From Fasciola hepatica (lineage: Eukaryota; Platyhelminthes; Trematoda; Plagiorchiida; Fasciolidae): a stretch of 64,000 bases of DNA. Position 1 is the stretch's first letter. Every line of letters starts with the position of its first letter. Under the pieces are notes generated by a model, which did no database searches, was not told the origin of the DNA, and saw only the letters and a program-made list of their open reading frames with translations. Where the stretch lies: NCBI GenBank assembly GCA_948099385.1, contig CANUEZ040000002.1, positions 1,860,001 through 1,924,000 on the forward strand. Reading direction: 5' to 3'. Position numbers and translations under genes: made by a program. Shown in pieces: positions 11,563 through 22,314 of the stretch.

Positions 11563-12070
11563 ACTCAATGAAAAGGCGGCGCTTCCGTACGGATTTGATA
11601 GAAACCTCCAGGGTAATGAAGGGACTGTCGGGTATAACTCGAGCAGACCTTTTCTCCCCAATCCCAGAGAGAGGCACAAGGGGGCAAAGCCATAGGTTAC
11701 AAAGAAAGCACTCTAGGGTTCAAATTAGGGTGAATTACTCCTCAGATAGAGTGGTACCCTATTGAAATAAGCTCCCGGAGGAGGTCATAAATACAACAAC
11801 CGTGAAGGCTTTTAAGAAAGCAGTAGACCTATGTTGGGTGGCAGTATACCCCGAGTTATGTTGAGCAGTTTTTGGGGTCGGCCGCAACTTACTCACTGTT
11901 TCTACCTTTCTGTGCCAGGACTGATAATGCACAAAATTTCCGCCTTTCGGAAAACGGAAAACATGCAGTGTTGTGAGCTACGGAAATGCTCCGACAACAT
12001 AACCATCTGGACCCACGATAAGATCTGGCCACACCAAGTCCTGCGCAAGAAGAACTGAACTGATCTGAAC
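11563..12070 (+). mobile_element. Chimaeric LINE copy, right part with LINE-B 3' end
   Basis: Continuation of 6636-7962: RTDLIETSRVMKGLSGI, FSPIPERGTRG, RLQRKHSRVQIRVNYSSD, then NKLPEEVINTTTVKAFKK and ELC stop at 11862. Within it, the YWNKLP tryptophan codon has become TGA (near 11765). The 3' UTR matches 33683-33870, and the copy ends in GAACT/GATCT units at 12052-12070, where the next LINE-A fragment begins at once. Confidence 0.75.
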
Positions 12071-13294
12071 GTCAAAGTGAGGGACAGGTGCTACAGTTTG
12101 GTGAATGTCTCCAGTGGTGTACCTCAGGGATCCGTCCTAGGCCCGGTCATATTCTTGTCGTTCATTAACGACCTGGCATCCGCTCTTCAATAGCCTAGCT
12201 TTATTTTTGCGGATGATGTGTAGATTGTCGGGTCTGTGGGTAGGGTGGACTTAGGCGGTGATATGGGTACCATCCTGGGCTGGGCATACAAATAGTACTT
12301 ACCCCCGAACGCCAAAAACCATTTGCTGCCAAGGGCAACAGGAAGCCCAACTGTCGCTCATGATCAGGGGCTGTTCACCATAGGAGCAGTCAATAGGGCT
12401 AAAGACCTGGGGGTCATCATGAACAGTGACTTCAAATGGTCGGAGCAGTGCAACGCTGCTGCGCATAAGGCTCGTGGGGAGCTCTTTAGACTGCGATCAG
12501 CTTTGTATTGCCGGAAGCCGGAGGTATTCGTACCTATTTACATGGCTATAGTACGACCTCACTTAGAAGGTAGCGTGCAGCCTTGGTCACCTTTCTAAAA
12601 AAGGACGCAGCTTACCCAGAGAAAGCTCAACGTCTTGCCGCGCATTGGTTGAAGGGCAGAGGGGTGAGACTTACGAGTAGATACTCTATCATCTGAATCC
12701 TTTCTCGTTGGAAAGAAGGTGACATCGACGGATCTTATAGAAGCGTTCAAGGTGATGAAGGGCTTTTGTGACCGTAGATCGGATAGTCTATTCCAAGTGG
12801 CGTAAGATTCCAGAACAAGGGGACACGGGAAGAAGTTGACGACAGCCCAGGCTAGGTTGATGGCTAGATAGCACTTCTTCAGCAACAGGTTTGTGAACAG
12901 TTGGAACTGTCTGCCTAGTGGACTGATGGATCTGCAGACCATCCAGTTCTTCGAAGTTGTCCTAGGTAGCAAATGGTACGAGATACTTCCTCGTCGTGAG
13001 CCTTGAGTAGGTCAACTCGATGGATGACGGGTGGCACTGTGGTCCTTCTGGGGTATGGTCTAATCGCCTTTTCTTCCATTGCATACTGTCTCAATGATCG
13101 CTCATGGTGCATAATGCCTTTCGCAGTTGATGTGCGATGAGGTTTTCCATTTCCCTCTCATTTTCAGTGGGGTTCGACGAAATACACTCGGCGGTGTTGG
13201 GTGCATAACTGGTGTGCATATCATCGAAGGAATTCTGGACTCTCGATTGGATGTGGCCATTATCTTTCCTGTGGAAACTGAACTGAACTGAACT
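12071..13294 (+). mobile_element. LINE-A copy, 5'-truncated
   Basis: Begins within the RT domain directly after the previous tail and ends with the LINE-A 3' UTR (cagttgatgtgcgatgaggt, shared with 35336) and a (GAACT)n tail at 13276-13294. Coding similarity to 34290-35217 is high over the whole length. The sequence after 13294 is probably the 5' end of the next LINE (LINE-B). Confidence 0.8.
12075..13006 (+). pseudogene. LINE-A RT C-terminal half, decayed
   Basis: RT blocks include SSGVPQGSVLGPVIFL, FINDLASALQ, PSFIFADDV with the catalytic FADD box, and AYK. They are followed by the connection region VAHDQGLFTIGAVNRAKDL, MNSDFKWSEQCNAAAHK and YMAIVRPHLEGSVQPWSPF. In-frame stops occur near 12192, 12224 and 12294, and frames shift after 12597. 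The codon that is TGA in the copy at 34762 is intact CGA here, which gives the ancestral state for that site. Confidence 0.75.
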
Positions 13295-13370
13295 TGTGAG
13301 TTGCCGCGTGGTTTGAATTTTCGGAATGCTCTCAGCGATAAGCATTTCTGCATAGTTTCGTGGAATAACA

Positions 13371-13375
13371 CACGT
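13371..13375. repeat. BEL target-site duplication, left (CACGT)
   Basis: CACGT stands directly before the TG of the left LTR and is repeated at 26325-26329 directly after the CA of the right LTR. Five bases fits the 4-6 bp expected for Pao/BEL integrases. Confidence 0.85.
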
Positions 13376-14203
13376 TGTTGCGACTATCCCGATGTCTAGG
13401 GCTGTAAATCTAGCAGTAACTTAGTTTCTCTAGCTACACGCACGATATGGGCAGAACACGATTACGGGCAGCAGAACAAATTCCAATCGAATAACCGTGT
13501 TTATCGATGATTCGTGGTTCTAAATAATACAATAAACATAAATATACAGCAAATAAAGGACATACAGCCAGGTGAGAAACCAAGAACAATGGGCAGTAAG
13601 CTTCCGAAAATCGGGACAGCGCAGAAAATAAAAACGGTCCACTTAGCAGGCAGCTGAACGAAACTGTAGCGCAGTTCGGTTGCGGTACAGTCAATAAATC
13701 AAGAGCGTTTATCGTCAAAGATCAATAAATCGATTACAAACGCGTGAATTGGACTGTGGTTGCAATGGTAAAAAGTGTCATTAACAAATAAGTACAAATG
13801 AGCTAAGTCTGTGGAGCAAACAAAGGCACGTGTCAACATGAATAGGCGAATCCGGCACTAGATCTGTTAATGCCGTTGACGTATGACGGCCAATAGTGGA
13901 GTGCACTGACAGAAACGATAAGACTGGGAGTTCGAGCCTCCGCTCGGCAGTACAAATGAAACACTCAGAAAGATTATATAACAGTAAAAGTGTAGACCTT
14001 CGGGAAAACAAGGTTATGAACAAATACGTGAACTGTTCATGTAATAAGTACCATGAAACTCAAGTATAAACTGATGTGATACCTTAGAAACAGGGAAAAT
14101 ACATTACGAATGTCCGGGGTTCACGATGCATGTACTCACTACTAATAAGTAACTAAACAGAAGACAAAAAGACAAACTCTAATTACGATTCGTAATTGAC
14201 ACT
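13376..14203 (-). repeat. BEL LTR (3' LTR in element orientation)
   Basis: Starts TGTTGCGAC and ends ATTGACA on the plus strand (TG...CA on either strand). Its neighbour inside the element is a G/C-rich tract at 14204-14222, which on the minus strand ends in GGGGGCAG just before the LTR and is a plausible polypurine tract. Open frames inside the LTR (13434-13718, 13781-14023) are copied in the other LTR and match no protein I know. Confidence 0.92.
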
Positions 14204-14236
14204 GCCCCCGGGGTGGGGGAATGTCACGAACCACAC

Positions 14237-15175
14237 TCATGAGCATAAGTCCGACTCTGGAAGACACAGCTGTCGTATGTCTCTCCGGTGAACACCGTTG
14301 GCTGTGCGTACTGCAACTTCTCTGACTCGTCCATCGCTTCCCATAACCGTTTCCTCAATTATCCCTTTGGGCCACGCCCCTCTCCGTGCGTGCGTGTCAG
14401 CTAGGAGAACCAAGTCGCCTACGTTCAGCTTTCGGCTAGGCTTATTCCACTTTGATCTTGTCTGTAGTGTTGGCAAGTATTCCTTCAACCAGCGAGCCCA
14501 GAAGGCATCTGCCATCTTTTGCGCCTGTCGCCATCTTCGGTTCAACCGGTTGTTTGGTAGCTCGGAAGGAAATGTCGCTGGTATACCTCGTAGGAGAAGA
14601 AGGTGATTGGGTGTTAACGCGTTGAAATCATCGGGATCATTCGATATTCTGGTTAGAGGGCGATCATTAAGTATTCTTTCTACCTCGCAGAACATCGTTA
14701 CTAACGCCTCATCTACGACCAACTGATCAGCTAGAAGTGAAAGCAGAATTCGGCGGACAGATCGTATGATACGTTCCCATACACCTCCGCGATGACTTGC
14801 CTTCGGTGGAGAGAAGCGCCATTCACAGTCTCTATTCCCAAGTGTCTTTAGAATCTTGCCTTGGTTCCAAGCCTTCAGGCATCGCCTCAAGTCTGCTTCA
14901 GCGCCTCGGAAATTCGTTCCATTGTCACTGTAGACAACACTGGGACATCCTCGTCTTGCCACAAACCGAGAAAACGCATAAAGAAAGGAATCGGTGTCTA
15001 GAGTGTAGGCGACCTCTAGGTGTACGGCTCTCATGGACAGGCAAGTAAACATACACCCGTAACGTTTCTCAGTGGCTCTACCGTGCTTCACCAAGAAGGG
15101 ACCGAAGTAGTCTACTCCGACAGCAGTAAACGGATTCTCGCCGAATAACGTTCTGTCCTCAGGAAGTGAAGCCAT
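14237..15175 (-). CDS. pol: BEL integrase core and C-terminal domain
   Basis: The enzyme inserts the reverse-transcribed element into chromosomal DNA. The DDE core is visible: VGVDYFGPFLV (first D), VYSDNGTNFRGAEADLRR (second D) and SHRGGVWERIIRSVRR (E). The Pao/BEL-type C-terminal part follows (LNVGDLVLLADTHARRGAWP, then GIIEETVMGSDGRVREVAVRT). It lies in the same frame as the RT part, and only a TAG codon (15200-15202) separates them; residues HSQAQSQV continue in frame between that TAG and the ATG at 15175. The natural product is therefore the C-terminal end of a gag-pol polyprotein, not an independent gene. Confidence 0.88.
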   Translation of the reverse strand: MASLPEDRTLFGENPFTAVGVDYFGPFLVKHGRATEKRYGCMFTCLSMRAVHLEVAYTLDTDSFLYAFSRFVARRGCPSVVYSDNGTNFRGAEADLRRCLKAWNQGKILKTLGNRDCEWRFSPPKASHRGGVWERIIRSVRRILLSLLADQLVVDEALVTMFCEVERILNDRPLTRISNDPDDFNALTPNHLLLLRGIPATFPSELPNNRLNRRWRQAQKMADAFWARWLKEYLPTLQTRSKWNKPSRKLNVGDLVLLADTHARRGAWPKGIIEETVMGSDGRVREVAVRTANGVHRRDIRQLCLPESDLCS

Positions 15176-15199
15176 TACTTGACTTTGTGCCTGGGAATG

Positions 15200-17512
15200 C
15201 TAACGTTTACAATGAAAACATTTTCGTAGTATATTTTTAACTGTAGAGTAGCCGTGTGTAATCCAATAACGTTCCCTTAATAGTGACAACACATGTGCTG
15301 CACCAGCGTGGCCATTCACTTCGTGATAATGTTGCACTAAAAGTTTGATGATGGAGTGATCCTTCGGTAGAATTATAGGATGTTTTGACTCGAAAGGTAG
15401 AGGTGCCCATCGTAGGCGACCTCCCACTCGTAGTAAACCACAGTGTTTAAACGGATGGAGTTTCTGCAATCGTCCTGAGACTGGCCGGGACATGCTCGGG
15501 ACCTCTGATCCTTCGGAGACTGTTCTTAGCTCCTTACTAAAGCAATCCTTTTGCACCAAACGAAGTAAGGCTAATTCTGATGACTGTAATTCTGATAGTT
15601 TCAACTGCTTGGCGATGTTCAGCTGACTAACACCCGTTTCATGTCGTTGTCGAATCCAAAAACAAAACCGCTTCAACCAAGCAATCTGTCGCAGCAAGCC
15701 TAACCAAGATTTGGCATTGCGGAATCTTTGTACCCAGCCGACTGTATCCGATGTTTGCACTGCGTTCACGCGAACCGTTTTGACTACTTCAATATGAGGG
15801 CATACGGTGGGACTAGGCTGTGCAGACCACGAAGACACATTCTGCAAGAGAAATCGTGGGCCATTAAACCAAAGTGCATCTAGCGGCATTATCGGGCTGG
15901 TACCTCTCGAAGCTAAATCAGCTGGATTGTCTTTGCTGTTCACGTGGACCCACTGTTCAGGTTCCGAAAGTTCACGAATCACCGCCAGACGGTTGGCCAC
16001 AAAGGTTTCGAAACGAGACTTGGTATTTCGTATCGACTGCAAAACAATTAGCGAGTCTGTCCAGAACGTAGTCGAGCAGATATGTACGGAAAGTTCTTCT
16101 TTGGCAAAGGTGACTAATCTTACTGAGACAACAGCAGCCGCAAGTTCCAACCGCGGGATGGTCACGGATTTTAAGGGGGCTACACGAGACTTCGCCAATA
16201 TTAGAGAACAGTTTATCACTCCATCTTCGGTAACAGATCGTAAATAGAGTGCTGCTCCATAACCCAGTTCTGAAGCGTCACTAAATGCATGTAGTTCCAG
16301 TCTTGGATCCGTTTTTTCATTCATCGGTCGTATACAACGGGCGATTCGTAGATTAGATACTGCTTGAATTTCACTGAGACACACAATCCATCGGTCGATT
16401 TCTTCCTGGGTCATTTCCTCGTCCCATTTGGCTTGTCTTCGACATAGGTCCTGGAAAAGCATTTTAGAAGGCAACAGACTTGGAGATACAAGCCCCATGG
16501 GGTCATAAATTGAAGCGATATAGGTAAGTAAACCTCTCCGGGTATATTTTCCCTCCCAAGGTGTAACGTCAACAAAAAAGCTATCGTGATTTGGCTCCCA
16601 TTGCACTCCCAGAGTTCGCTTTACTTCAGCTGGCTGTCGATCAAGGAAAATGGGTTTGGTTTCTGCTTTCGGCAGTTCTCCCAAAGCATGTGGCACATTA
16701 CTGAAGAATTTAGTCAAGTTGAAACCGCCTTGCAGTAGAGCGTGCCGCATCGTTCTTCCCATTCTTCCAACGTCCTCCATTTTAGGTAAACTCATCAAAC
16801 AATCATCTACGTAGAGGCTTTTCTTGGCTTGATTGATCAAAGTAGCACCGTAAATTGCCATATTGCAGTCGATAGTGTTCTGCAAGGCTAAGCTGCAGCA
16901 TGACGGCGACGAGGTGGCTCCAAATGGATGAGACGTCATACGATATGCTTTTCGTTTGTTGGTCACGTTACCGTCAGGCCACCAGAGGAACCTCAGACAA
17001 TCGCGGTCGCTTGATGGGACCTTCACCTGGTGAAACATAGCTTCAATATCGGCTACCAAAGTGTACCTGTACTCACGGAACCTCAACAGCACCCCGCACA
17101 AACTATTGACAAGGTCTGGTCCCGTCAGTAGTTGTTTGTTCAGTGATGTTTGATTAACCTCCGCAGCGCAGTCGAATACCACCCTAATTTTGGTTCGGTC
17201 TCCGTGTTTATATACGCCGTGGTGCGGAAGATACCATACGTGGGGGCCAGTTAAGTTTTGCTCAGTCTCGGGTACCATCTCAGCGTAACCCTTTGATATA
17301 TATTCGTTAATCGTTACGCAGTACTTTTCCTTCAATAACTGATCGTTTTCAAAGCGTTTCCTGAGGAACAGCAATCTTTTGAGAGCCAAACATTTATTAT
17401 CCGGTAGGCATGGACTGCCGGGTTTCCATGGCAGGGCAATCTCGTAATGGCCATCTATCTTACGCAAAGAATTTGTCATGTGACGTAGAGCCAACTTGTC
17501 ATCCTCTGACAT
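15200..17512 (-). CDS. pol: BEL reverse transcriptase, RNase H and integrase zinc-binding domain
   Basis: BEL sequence starts at about MSEDDKLALRHM (17512). RT blocks are GDRTKIRVVFDCAAEVN, TLVADIEAMFHQVKV, TSHPFGATSSPSC and SLYVDDCLMSLP, whose YVDD is the catalytic box. RNase H follows (ELHAFSDASELGYGAALY, FWTDSLIVLQSI, NPADLASRGTSP), then the H-H-C-C integrase finger (HYHEVNGHAGAAHV ... CFHCKR). A single in-frame TAG at 15200-15202 separates it from the DDE core. Upstream the same frame stays open to 17668, but that stretch is antisense to the inserted LINE-E and is not BEL protein. Confidence 0.9.
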   Translation of the reverse strand: MSEDDKLALRHMTNSLRKIDGHYEIALPWKPGSPCLPDNKCLALKRLLFLRKRFENDQLLKEKYCVTINEYISKGYAEMVPETEQNLTGPHVWYLPHHGVYKHGDRTKIRVVFDCAAEVNQTSLNKQLLTGPDLVNSLCGVLLRFREYRYTLVADIEAMFHQVKVPSSDRDCLRFLWWPDGNVTNKRKAYRMTSHPFGATSSPSCCSLALQNTIDCNMAIYGATLINQAKKSLYVDDCLMSLPKMEDVGRMGRTMRHALLQGGFNLTKFFSNVPHALGELPKAETKPIFLDRQPAEVKRTLGVQWEPNHDSFFVDVTPWEGKYTRRGLLTYIASIYDPMGLVSPSLLPSKMLFQDLCRRQAKWDEEMTQEEIDRWIVCLSEIQAVSNLRIARCIRPMNEKTDPRLELHAFSDASELGYGAALYLRSVTEDGVINCSLILAKSRVAPLKSVTIPRLELAAAVVSVRLVTFAKEELSVHICSTTFWTDSLIVLQSIRNTKSRFETFVANRLAVIRELSEPEQWVHVNSKDNPADLASRGTSPIMPLDALWFNGPRFLLQNVSSWSAQPSPTVCPHIEVVKTVRVNAVQTSDTVGWVQRFRNAKSWLGLLRQIAWLKRFCFWIRQRHETGVSQLNIAKQLKLSELQSSELALLRLVQKDCFSKELRTVSEGSEVPSMSRPVSGRLQKLHPFKHCGLLRVGGRLRWAPLPFESKHPIILPKDHSIIKLLVQHYHEVNGHAGAAHVLSLLRERYWITHGYSTVKNILRKCFHCKR

Positions 17513-17769
17513 GCTACCAAGTAAGCGGGTTCGTAGGATGCAGGCTACCTCTACTCCCACTACTCCATCCGGTTGGGCCCATCCGCCTGTCCCTCCTGCC
17601 CTTACTAGATCTCTCAATTCCTCCACGAACCTTTCCGGACCAACAAAACGTGCAAGCGCGAGGCCCATTCCGGCCCATGATCACGCACAAACAGATAGAG
17701 TGGGGCCTCACTGCCAGGGCCATCCTACCATGCAATCCGAAGTAAAACCGAAAAGCAGTTGTCAAATAT

Positions 17770-18398
17770 TTGTGGGCTCTCGGAGGCGACCGCACCGATC
17801 CACCCACAAACCTGAACCTAACCGTGCAGACTCTAGGCCTACAGAGGGCACTAGCTCAAAGATACAAGCATCCAGCCCAGCTGCGCTCGAATTGTCAGAC
17901 AACTCACAATAGGGTCCGACCCACGCACAATCCCACTCAATATAAAGCCTTCCCAGAGACCCAGTGGCCGGCTCTCGACCCGTGTTCAACACCATCACGT
18001 ATGCCTCCACGGATAATACAGTTTGCCCCGATACCAAATATGATGCCGGGCGGACCTTTCTTTCCACCACTGGCCCAACATGCCTTCGCTTCCGTGCCCT
18101 ATACCTCTCGAAACGGGGTATTCGATTCTATCTCTCCGGGGGTCCTCCAAGACCCATATCACCACCAGGTTCAACCCTCCCTGTCGAATATTTCTATACT
18201 CCCATTTCCTCCTTCAGTGGACTACCTCAGTGCAGTCCGCAACCTGGGCACAAGCTTCAACTTCCACCCCGCCCCCGGACCGCTCCCGTTTTTTCGTCCT
18301 TATCCCTCACTCAACCAAAATCCACGTATAGCATCAAGCCCCGGGCTAATGCACCAAATGTCCATAAGTCCTTACCACCTCTATCCCCCCCCCTAGCT
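17770..18398 (+). CDS. Putative LINE-E ORF1, proline/serine-rich
   Basis: An open frame of about 208 codons upstream of ORF2, rich in P, S, Q and aromatics (PPRIIQFAPIPNMMPGG, HHQVQPSLSNISILPFPPS). I recognise no domain: no CCHC knuckle, PHD or RRM. Overlapping open frames (17496-17912, 17964-18446) have a similar P/S-rich look, so the true frame is uncertain and ORF1 may start near 17538. ORF1 proteins of this clade bind element RNA; assigning that role here is inference from position only. Confidence 0.45.
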
Positions 18399-18581
18399 CC
18401 TTCCGCGCCTCATTTACCCCCTCCAGGATTCGGCCGTTTCAATTAGAACCCCCTAATCGCTCTTCAAATTACGCCCAATTTGAAAGCCCAGCGGCGCATT
18501 TAGTCACAGGCACAAACTCTTCATCTGAAACGCGGTTAAAATGGGTCGAGCTTCGACTGCCCATCGTAAGCCACGCCTTAT

Positions 18582-21488
18582 TTGACGATCCTTCATCACC
18601 TCACCACAACAAAATTACGGCTCTATCTACTGAGAACCTATCCAAAAAGCACCTTGTCTCTCTTACTACTTAACGTCCGCTCTCTCCTCCCAAAATTGCC
18701 CCTGCTTAGAGAGCTTACATTAGACCTACACCCTGACATCTTACTAGTTACCGAGACGTGGCTGACGGATCACACCCCATTAAACCACGTATCCATACCC
18801 GGCTATCAGGCCACTGCCAACAGTAGATCTGACCAAAGAGGAGGCGGCTGCATCATTTACACCAAACACATATTCACGGCGAGTAGGTTCCATCATCCTA
18901 TTCTAGACAACATTCCAGACTCGGTCTGGCTCACTATCAAAGAAGATCAACAACTACTTCTCGTAGGATGTATCTACCGTCCTCCAAACCAGGGCAGGCA
19001 CGAGTTGACAGCAATAATAGACGCATTCAACTATGTCTCTAACCTCCCCGTAACTGCTAAAATTCTAGCTGGTGATTTCAACGTGCCTGAAATATGCTGG
19101 CATTCCATGACATCACCCCCAAAACTCCATGATTTCCTTTCGTGTATCCATGTGGGTAATTGGGTACAGCATGTTTTATCCCCCACTCGAGGGAGAAATA
19201 CATTAGACCTTATCTTCTCTATTGGTATCAAGAATTTAGATACCCAAATCTTAAGTCGCTTCACCGGTAGTGACCATAAGATGGTATCCTGTGTTTTTAC
19301 TGCACCTTGGCCTCACACTGATAAGTCAGCAGAAACACACCTTCCGACCACCAATAAGCAATACCATAAAGCTTGCTGGAATAGTCTACCCTCTTTTATC
19401 CGTTCCTTAAACTGGGACGAATCGTTTTTATCTAATGACCTAGAGATAGCAGCTGCCCAACTGTATACTAATCTTCACTACTGCCTCGACAAAATCAATC
19501 CAGCCTCGGGGCCTATCATACGCAAACAGCGGAACTCTCTAGATCGTCTTAACGGTAACCTAGCCAAACTGCAACGAAGATTCACTAAGACGAGGGACTT
19601 CTCGTCGTATCTTCAAATAATACGTATATCCCGTACGATTAAATTGCGCTTGGATTCTTCTAAGAAGAAACAGGAACGAGATGCCTTAAGCCACCCAAAC
19701 AAGGTGGAAGCACTGGCCAGGCTAATGAAGGTCAGAAACAAGCAACCTAACCAAGACATCCCATATTTGAACTATAATAATAAATGCTTGCGTGACCCTC
19801 TTTTGATTACGGAGGCTTTCAGCACCTATTTTGCCTCCTCTTTAACGACGGATGACGCCACATCCTTCCCCGTTCAAGATCCGGTGACATCAGTAACTTT
19901 CTCGACGGTAGTGTTCTACCCTGAGGAGGTTTCAGTCCATGTTGCAAGAACAAGACCGTCCTGCAGGCCAGGTCCAGATGCATTACCACCGGCCATTTTT
20001 AGTCGAGGTGGCAAAGATGTTCCAATGTTGCTGACAAACATATTCAATTTGTCACTCAGGTGCAGTGTTTTCCCTTCCCAATGGAAAACTTCAACTATCA
20101 TACCGATGCACAAAAAAGGATCACGTCTAGATCCAGTTAACTATCGGCCGGTGAACCACACCCCGGTCGTGTCCAGGATCATGGAGAGAATGATCAAGGA
20201 AAGGCTGACACGTCACCTTCTTAACAATAATCTAATCAACGCTGGTCAGCATGGTTTTCTGAAAAACAGATCATGTGCGACATGCATGACCGATTTCCTC
20301 AATCTGGTCACAGAGGCTGTCAATATTGGTAAATCGGCAATCGTGATCTTTTTGGACATGACCAAGGCGTTTGACCGGGTATCCCACGTCCGGTTACTAC
20401 AGAAGATTAAAACTTATGGAATCGTGGACCCAATGCTTGCTTGGTTTGCGTCCTATTTAACATCCCGAGACCAGGTTGTAAGTATAGGTGGAAATTTGTC
20501 CGAACCCCGTCCCGTAACCAGTGGGGTGATACAAGGTAGTGTACTGGGCCCATTACTGTTCCTAATGTACGTTAACGATATATTTACCATTTTCCAACGG
20601 GGAGTTCCCTTCCTGTTTGCAGATGATATCAAAATCGTGTACACTTTTGATCCCGCGGCGTTAGCCTCTACCGTAGATGACATTACAAGGGAACTGCTCG
20701 CTCTCAGCTCCTGGAGTAATGATTGGAAAATGAGTTTTTCCGCCGAAAAAAGTAATATTATTACATATAAATGTCACGTCCCCACTGGAAGATTTAGTAT
20801 AAACGGCGAATTCATCCCCAATAACTCTCAGGTACGTGACTTGGGTCTACACTACTCATGTACGTTTGACTTTTCGGAACACGCAGCCATCCAGGTGGCT
20901 AAAGCACGCCGTACGATCGGGCTAATACAGCAAACATTTATTTTGCCAGAAAGTAAACTCAACATTTTTAAGTCCCATGTTAGACCTCTTCTGGAATACG
21001 GCTCAATCATTTGTTCCAACATGCGACAAAGGGACCGCATAGCGTTTGAGAATGTACAACGGGCATTCACGAAACAGCTCATAGGTTTTTCTACGCCCTC
21101 TAATTACATGGAACGTTGTGAGCGGCTGAAAATCGATCCCTTATGGCTACGCCGCATAAGAAATAATTTGCTATTCTTTCACAATATCTTGAAGAATAGA
21201 TCATGTAGTTCAGCACCGCAGGTAAGAACCCTTTCTACGTATCCCTTACGTAACAATGAGTTCTTGGTGTCTGTCCCTTTGCCGAAGCTTGCTCTTCGGT
21301 CAAACTTCTTCATTAACAAGTACGCTTCATTGTGGAATAAGCTACCACAACGAATTCGGGCGTTATCACCGACATCGGTGGCTTTCAAACAGGAAATAAG
21401 CATAGCCCTAACGGTGGACACGCTGACTATGTTATACAATCCGTATATTTCAAGGGCTCAGGCCTTTGAGGTACGTATAGGGTACTAA
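18582..21488 (+). CDS. LINE-E ORF2: APE endonuclease and reverse transcriptase (intact)
   Basis: 968 residues without a stop. The N-terminal APE-type endonuclease spans roughly residues 20-240: LLLLNVRSLLPKL, TETWL (catalytic E), VGCIYRPPNQGR, ILAGDFNVPEI, NTLDLIF and FTGSDHKMVSCVF with the catalytic SDH. RT spans roughly residues 455-740: RPGPDALPPAIF, SQWKTSTIIPMHKKGS, NYRPVNHTPVVSRIME, GQHGFLKNRSC, VIFLDMTKAFDRVSH, SGVIQGSVLGPLLF and FLFADDIKIVYTF (FADD catalytic). A C-terminal domain carries RSNFFINKYASLWNKLP. Architecture and length fit CR1/Jockey-superfamily ORF2. It nicks target DNA and copies the element RNA onto it. It is the only intact LINE ORF2 in the window. Confidence 0.92.
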   Translation: MTILHHLTTTKLRLYLLRTYPKSTLSLLLLNVRSLLPKLPLLRELTLDLHPDILLVTETWLTDHTPLNHVSIPGYQATANSRSDQRGGGCIIYTKHIFTASRFHHPILDNIPDSVWLTIKEDQQLLLVGCIYRPPNQGRHELTAIIDAFNYVSNLPVTAKILAGDFNVPEICWHSMTSPPKLHDFLSCIHVGNWVQHVLSPTRGRNTLDLIFSIGIKNLDTQILSRFTGSDHKMVSCVFTAPWPHTDKSAETHLPTTNKQYHKACWNSLPSFIRSLNWDESFLSNDLEIAAAQLYTNLHYCLDKINPASGPIIRKQRNSLDRLNGNLAKLQRRFTKTRDFSSYLQIIRISRTIKLRLDSSKKKQERDALSHPNKVEALARLMKVRNKQPNQDIPYLNYNNKCLRDPLLITEAFSTYFASSLTTDDATSFPVQDPVTSVTFSTVVFYPEEVSVHVARTRPSCRPGPDALPPAIFSRGGKDVPMLLTNIFNLSLRCSVFPSQWKTSTIIPMHKKGSRLDPVNYRPVNHTPVVSRIMERMIKERLTRHLLNNNLINAGQHGFLKNRSCATCMTDFLNLVTEAVNIGKSAIVIFLDMTKAFDRVSHVRLLQKIKTYGIVDPMLAWFASYLTSRDQVVSIGGNLSEPRPVTSGVIQGSVLGPLLFLMYVNDIFTIFQRGVPFLFADDIKIVYTFDPAALASTVDDITRELLALSSWSNDWKMSFSAEKSNIITYKCHVPTGRFSINGEFIPNNSQVRDLGLHYSCTFDFSEHAAIQVAKARRTIGLIQQTFILPESKLNIFKSHVRPLLEYGSIICSNMRQRDRIAFENVQRAFTKQLIGFSTPSNYMERCERLKIDPLWLRRIRNNLLFFHNILKNRSCSSAPQVRTLSTYPLRNNEFLVSVPLPKLALRSNFFINKYASLWNKLPQRIRALSPTSVAFKQEISIALTVDTLTMLYNPYISRAQAFEVRIGY

Positions 21489-21540
21489 CAAGTCGAATAA
21501 CCGCTCTGAGCAACCTAGGCTCAATTAGACCCGCATAGGG

Positions 21541-21811
21541 TTGGCCCCACCGCTGCAGCAATTACGAAACTCAGCGGTTCATCCATACGATCTAGGACAG
21601 CAAAACAGTCCCAACTTTTTACCATCAACTTCTTCCTCCTGAAATATGCAACCCTGTGGAATAAACTCCCAGCTGAAGTTCGTTCCGTAGATTCCCTAAT
21701 TATGTTTAAGTCTGGACTACACGTAGCTCTGGACATCCAAAAACTGATCGCTCTTACGAATCCTTATATGTCTTTTGATAGAGCTTATGAGGAAAACGCT
21801 GGATACTAACC
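21541..21811 (+). pseudogene. Second, diverged copy of the ORF2 C-terminal tail, in tandem
   Basis: After the true ORF2 stop at 21488, one frame reads LSGSSIRSRTAKQSQLF, then TINFFLLKYATLWNKLPAE, then LIALTNPYMSFDRAYEENAGY and a TAA at 21809-21811. This parallels RSNFFINKYASLWNKLPQR ... NPYISRAQAFEVRIGY of the ORF just upstream, and resembles the other subfamily's ending (RAYELGLGY at 3447). The 3' region of this copy was thus joined from a second, related LINE-E. Confidence 0.85.
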
Positions 21812-22314
21812 TGAACCCTTGAGAATCTAGGATGTGCCACACTATACGCCGCAGTTGCCATCACCTAAGCGTAAACCTAACAGTTTACAATGCCTAAACA
21901 GAATAATTACCTCTAATCTATAACCACTGTCACCCCAATAGTTCCTTCTACTTGGACTCCTCAGAAACTACTCAGTATAGAACAACCACTATACCGAAAG
22001 AGACAGTAACAGCGTAGCGCCACGCAAAAAGTATGATAGTCCTACTCGCTCTGTCTGTTATTTCAAACCTATCTTATCGCCTCGTGCCAAACTGCGTTCT
22101 GCGTAAGCAAACGGTATTGAAGGTTATCATTACTAACCACGGGCAAATCATAAATCCTTTGAAATGCATACAGCTGCCAAGCCTGTGTACGCAACTTCAT
22201 CAGCCTGCAGCAGTATAGCTCAAATCCACTGCGAGCCTATTTTACCCATGCCCCACTCACATAGACCTAACCAATCCATTGTTTATTGTCTTCACATATT
22301 ATCATAACCCACAG

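Noticed and set aside
13925..13950. B-box-like gagttcgagcctcc in the BEL LTR as a tRNA or SINE
   Set aside because: No A box, stem or tRNA fold around it; it lies within LTR sequence.
13434..14023. Two frames of 94 and 80 codons inside the BEL LTR
   Set aside because: Duplicated because the LTR is duplicated; no protein similarity.
17513..17668. N-terminal extension (about 52 residues) of the BEL RT frame
   Set aside because: It reads antisense through the inserted LINE-E 5' region; BEL homology starts only at about MSEDDKLALRH (17512).
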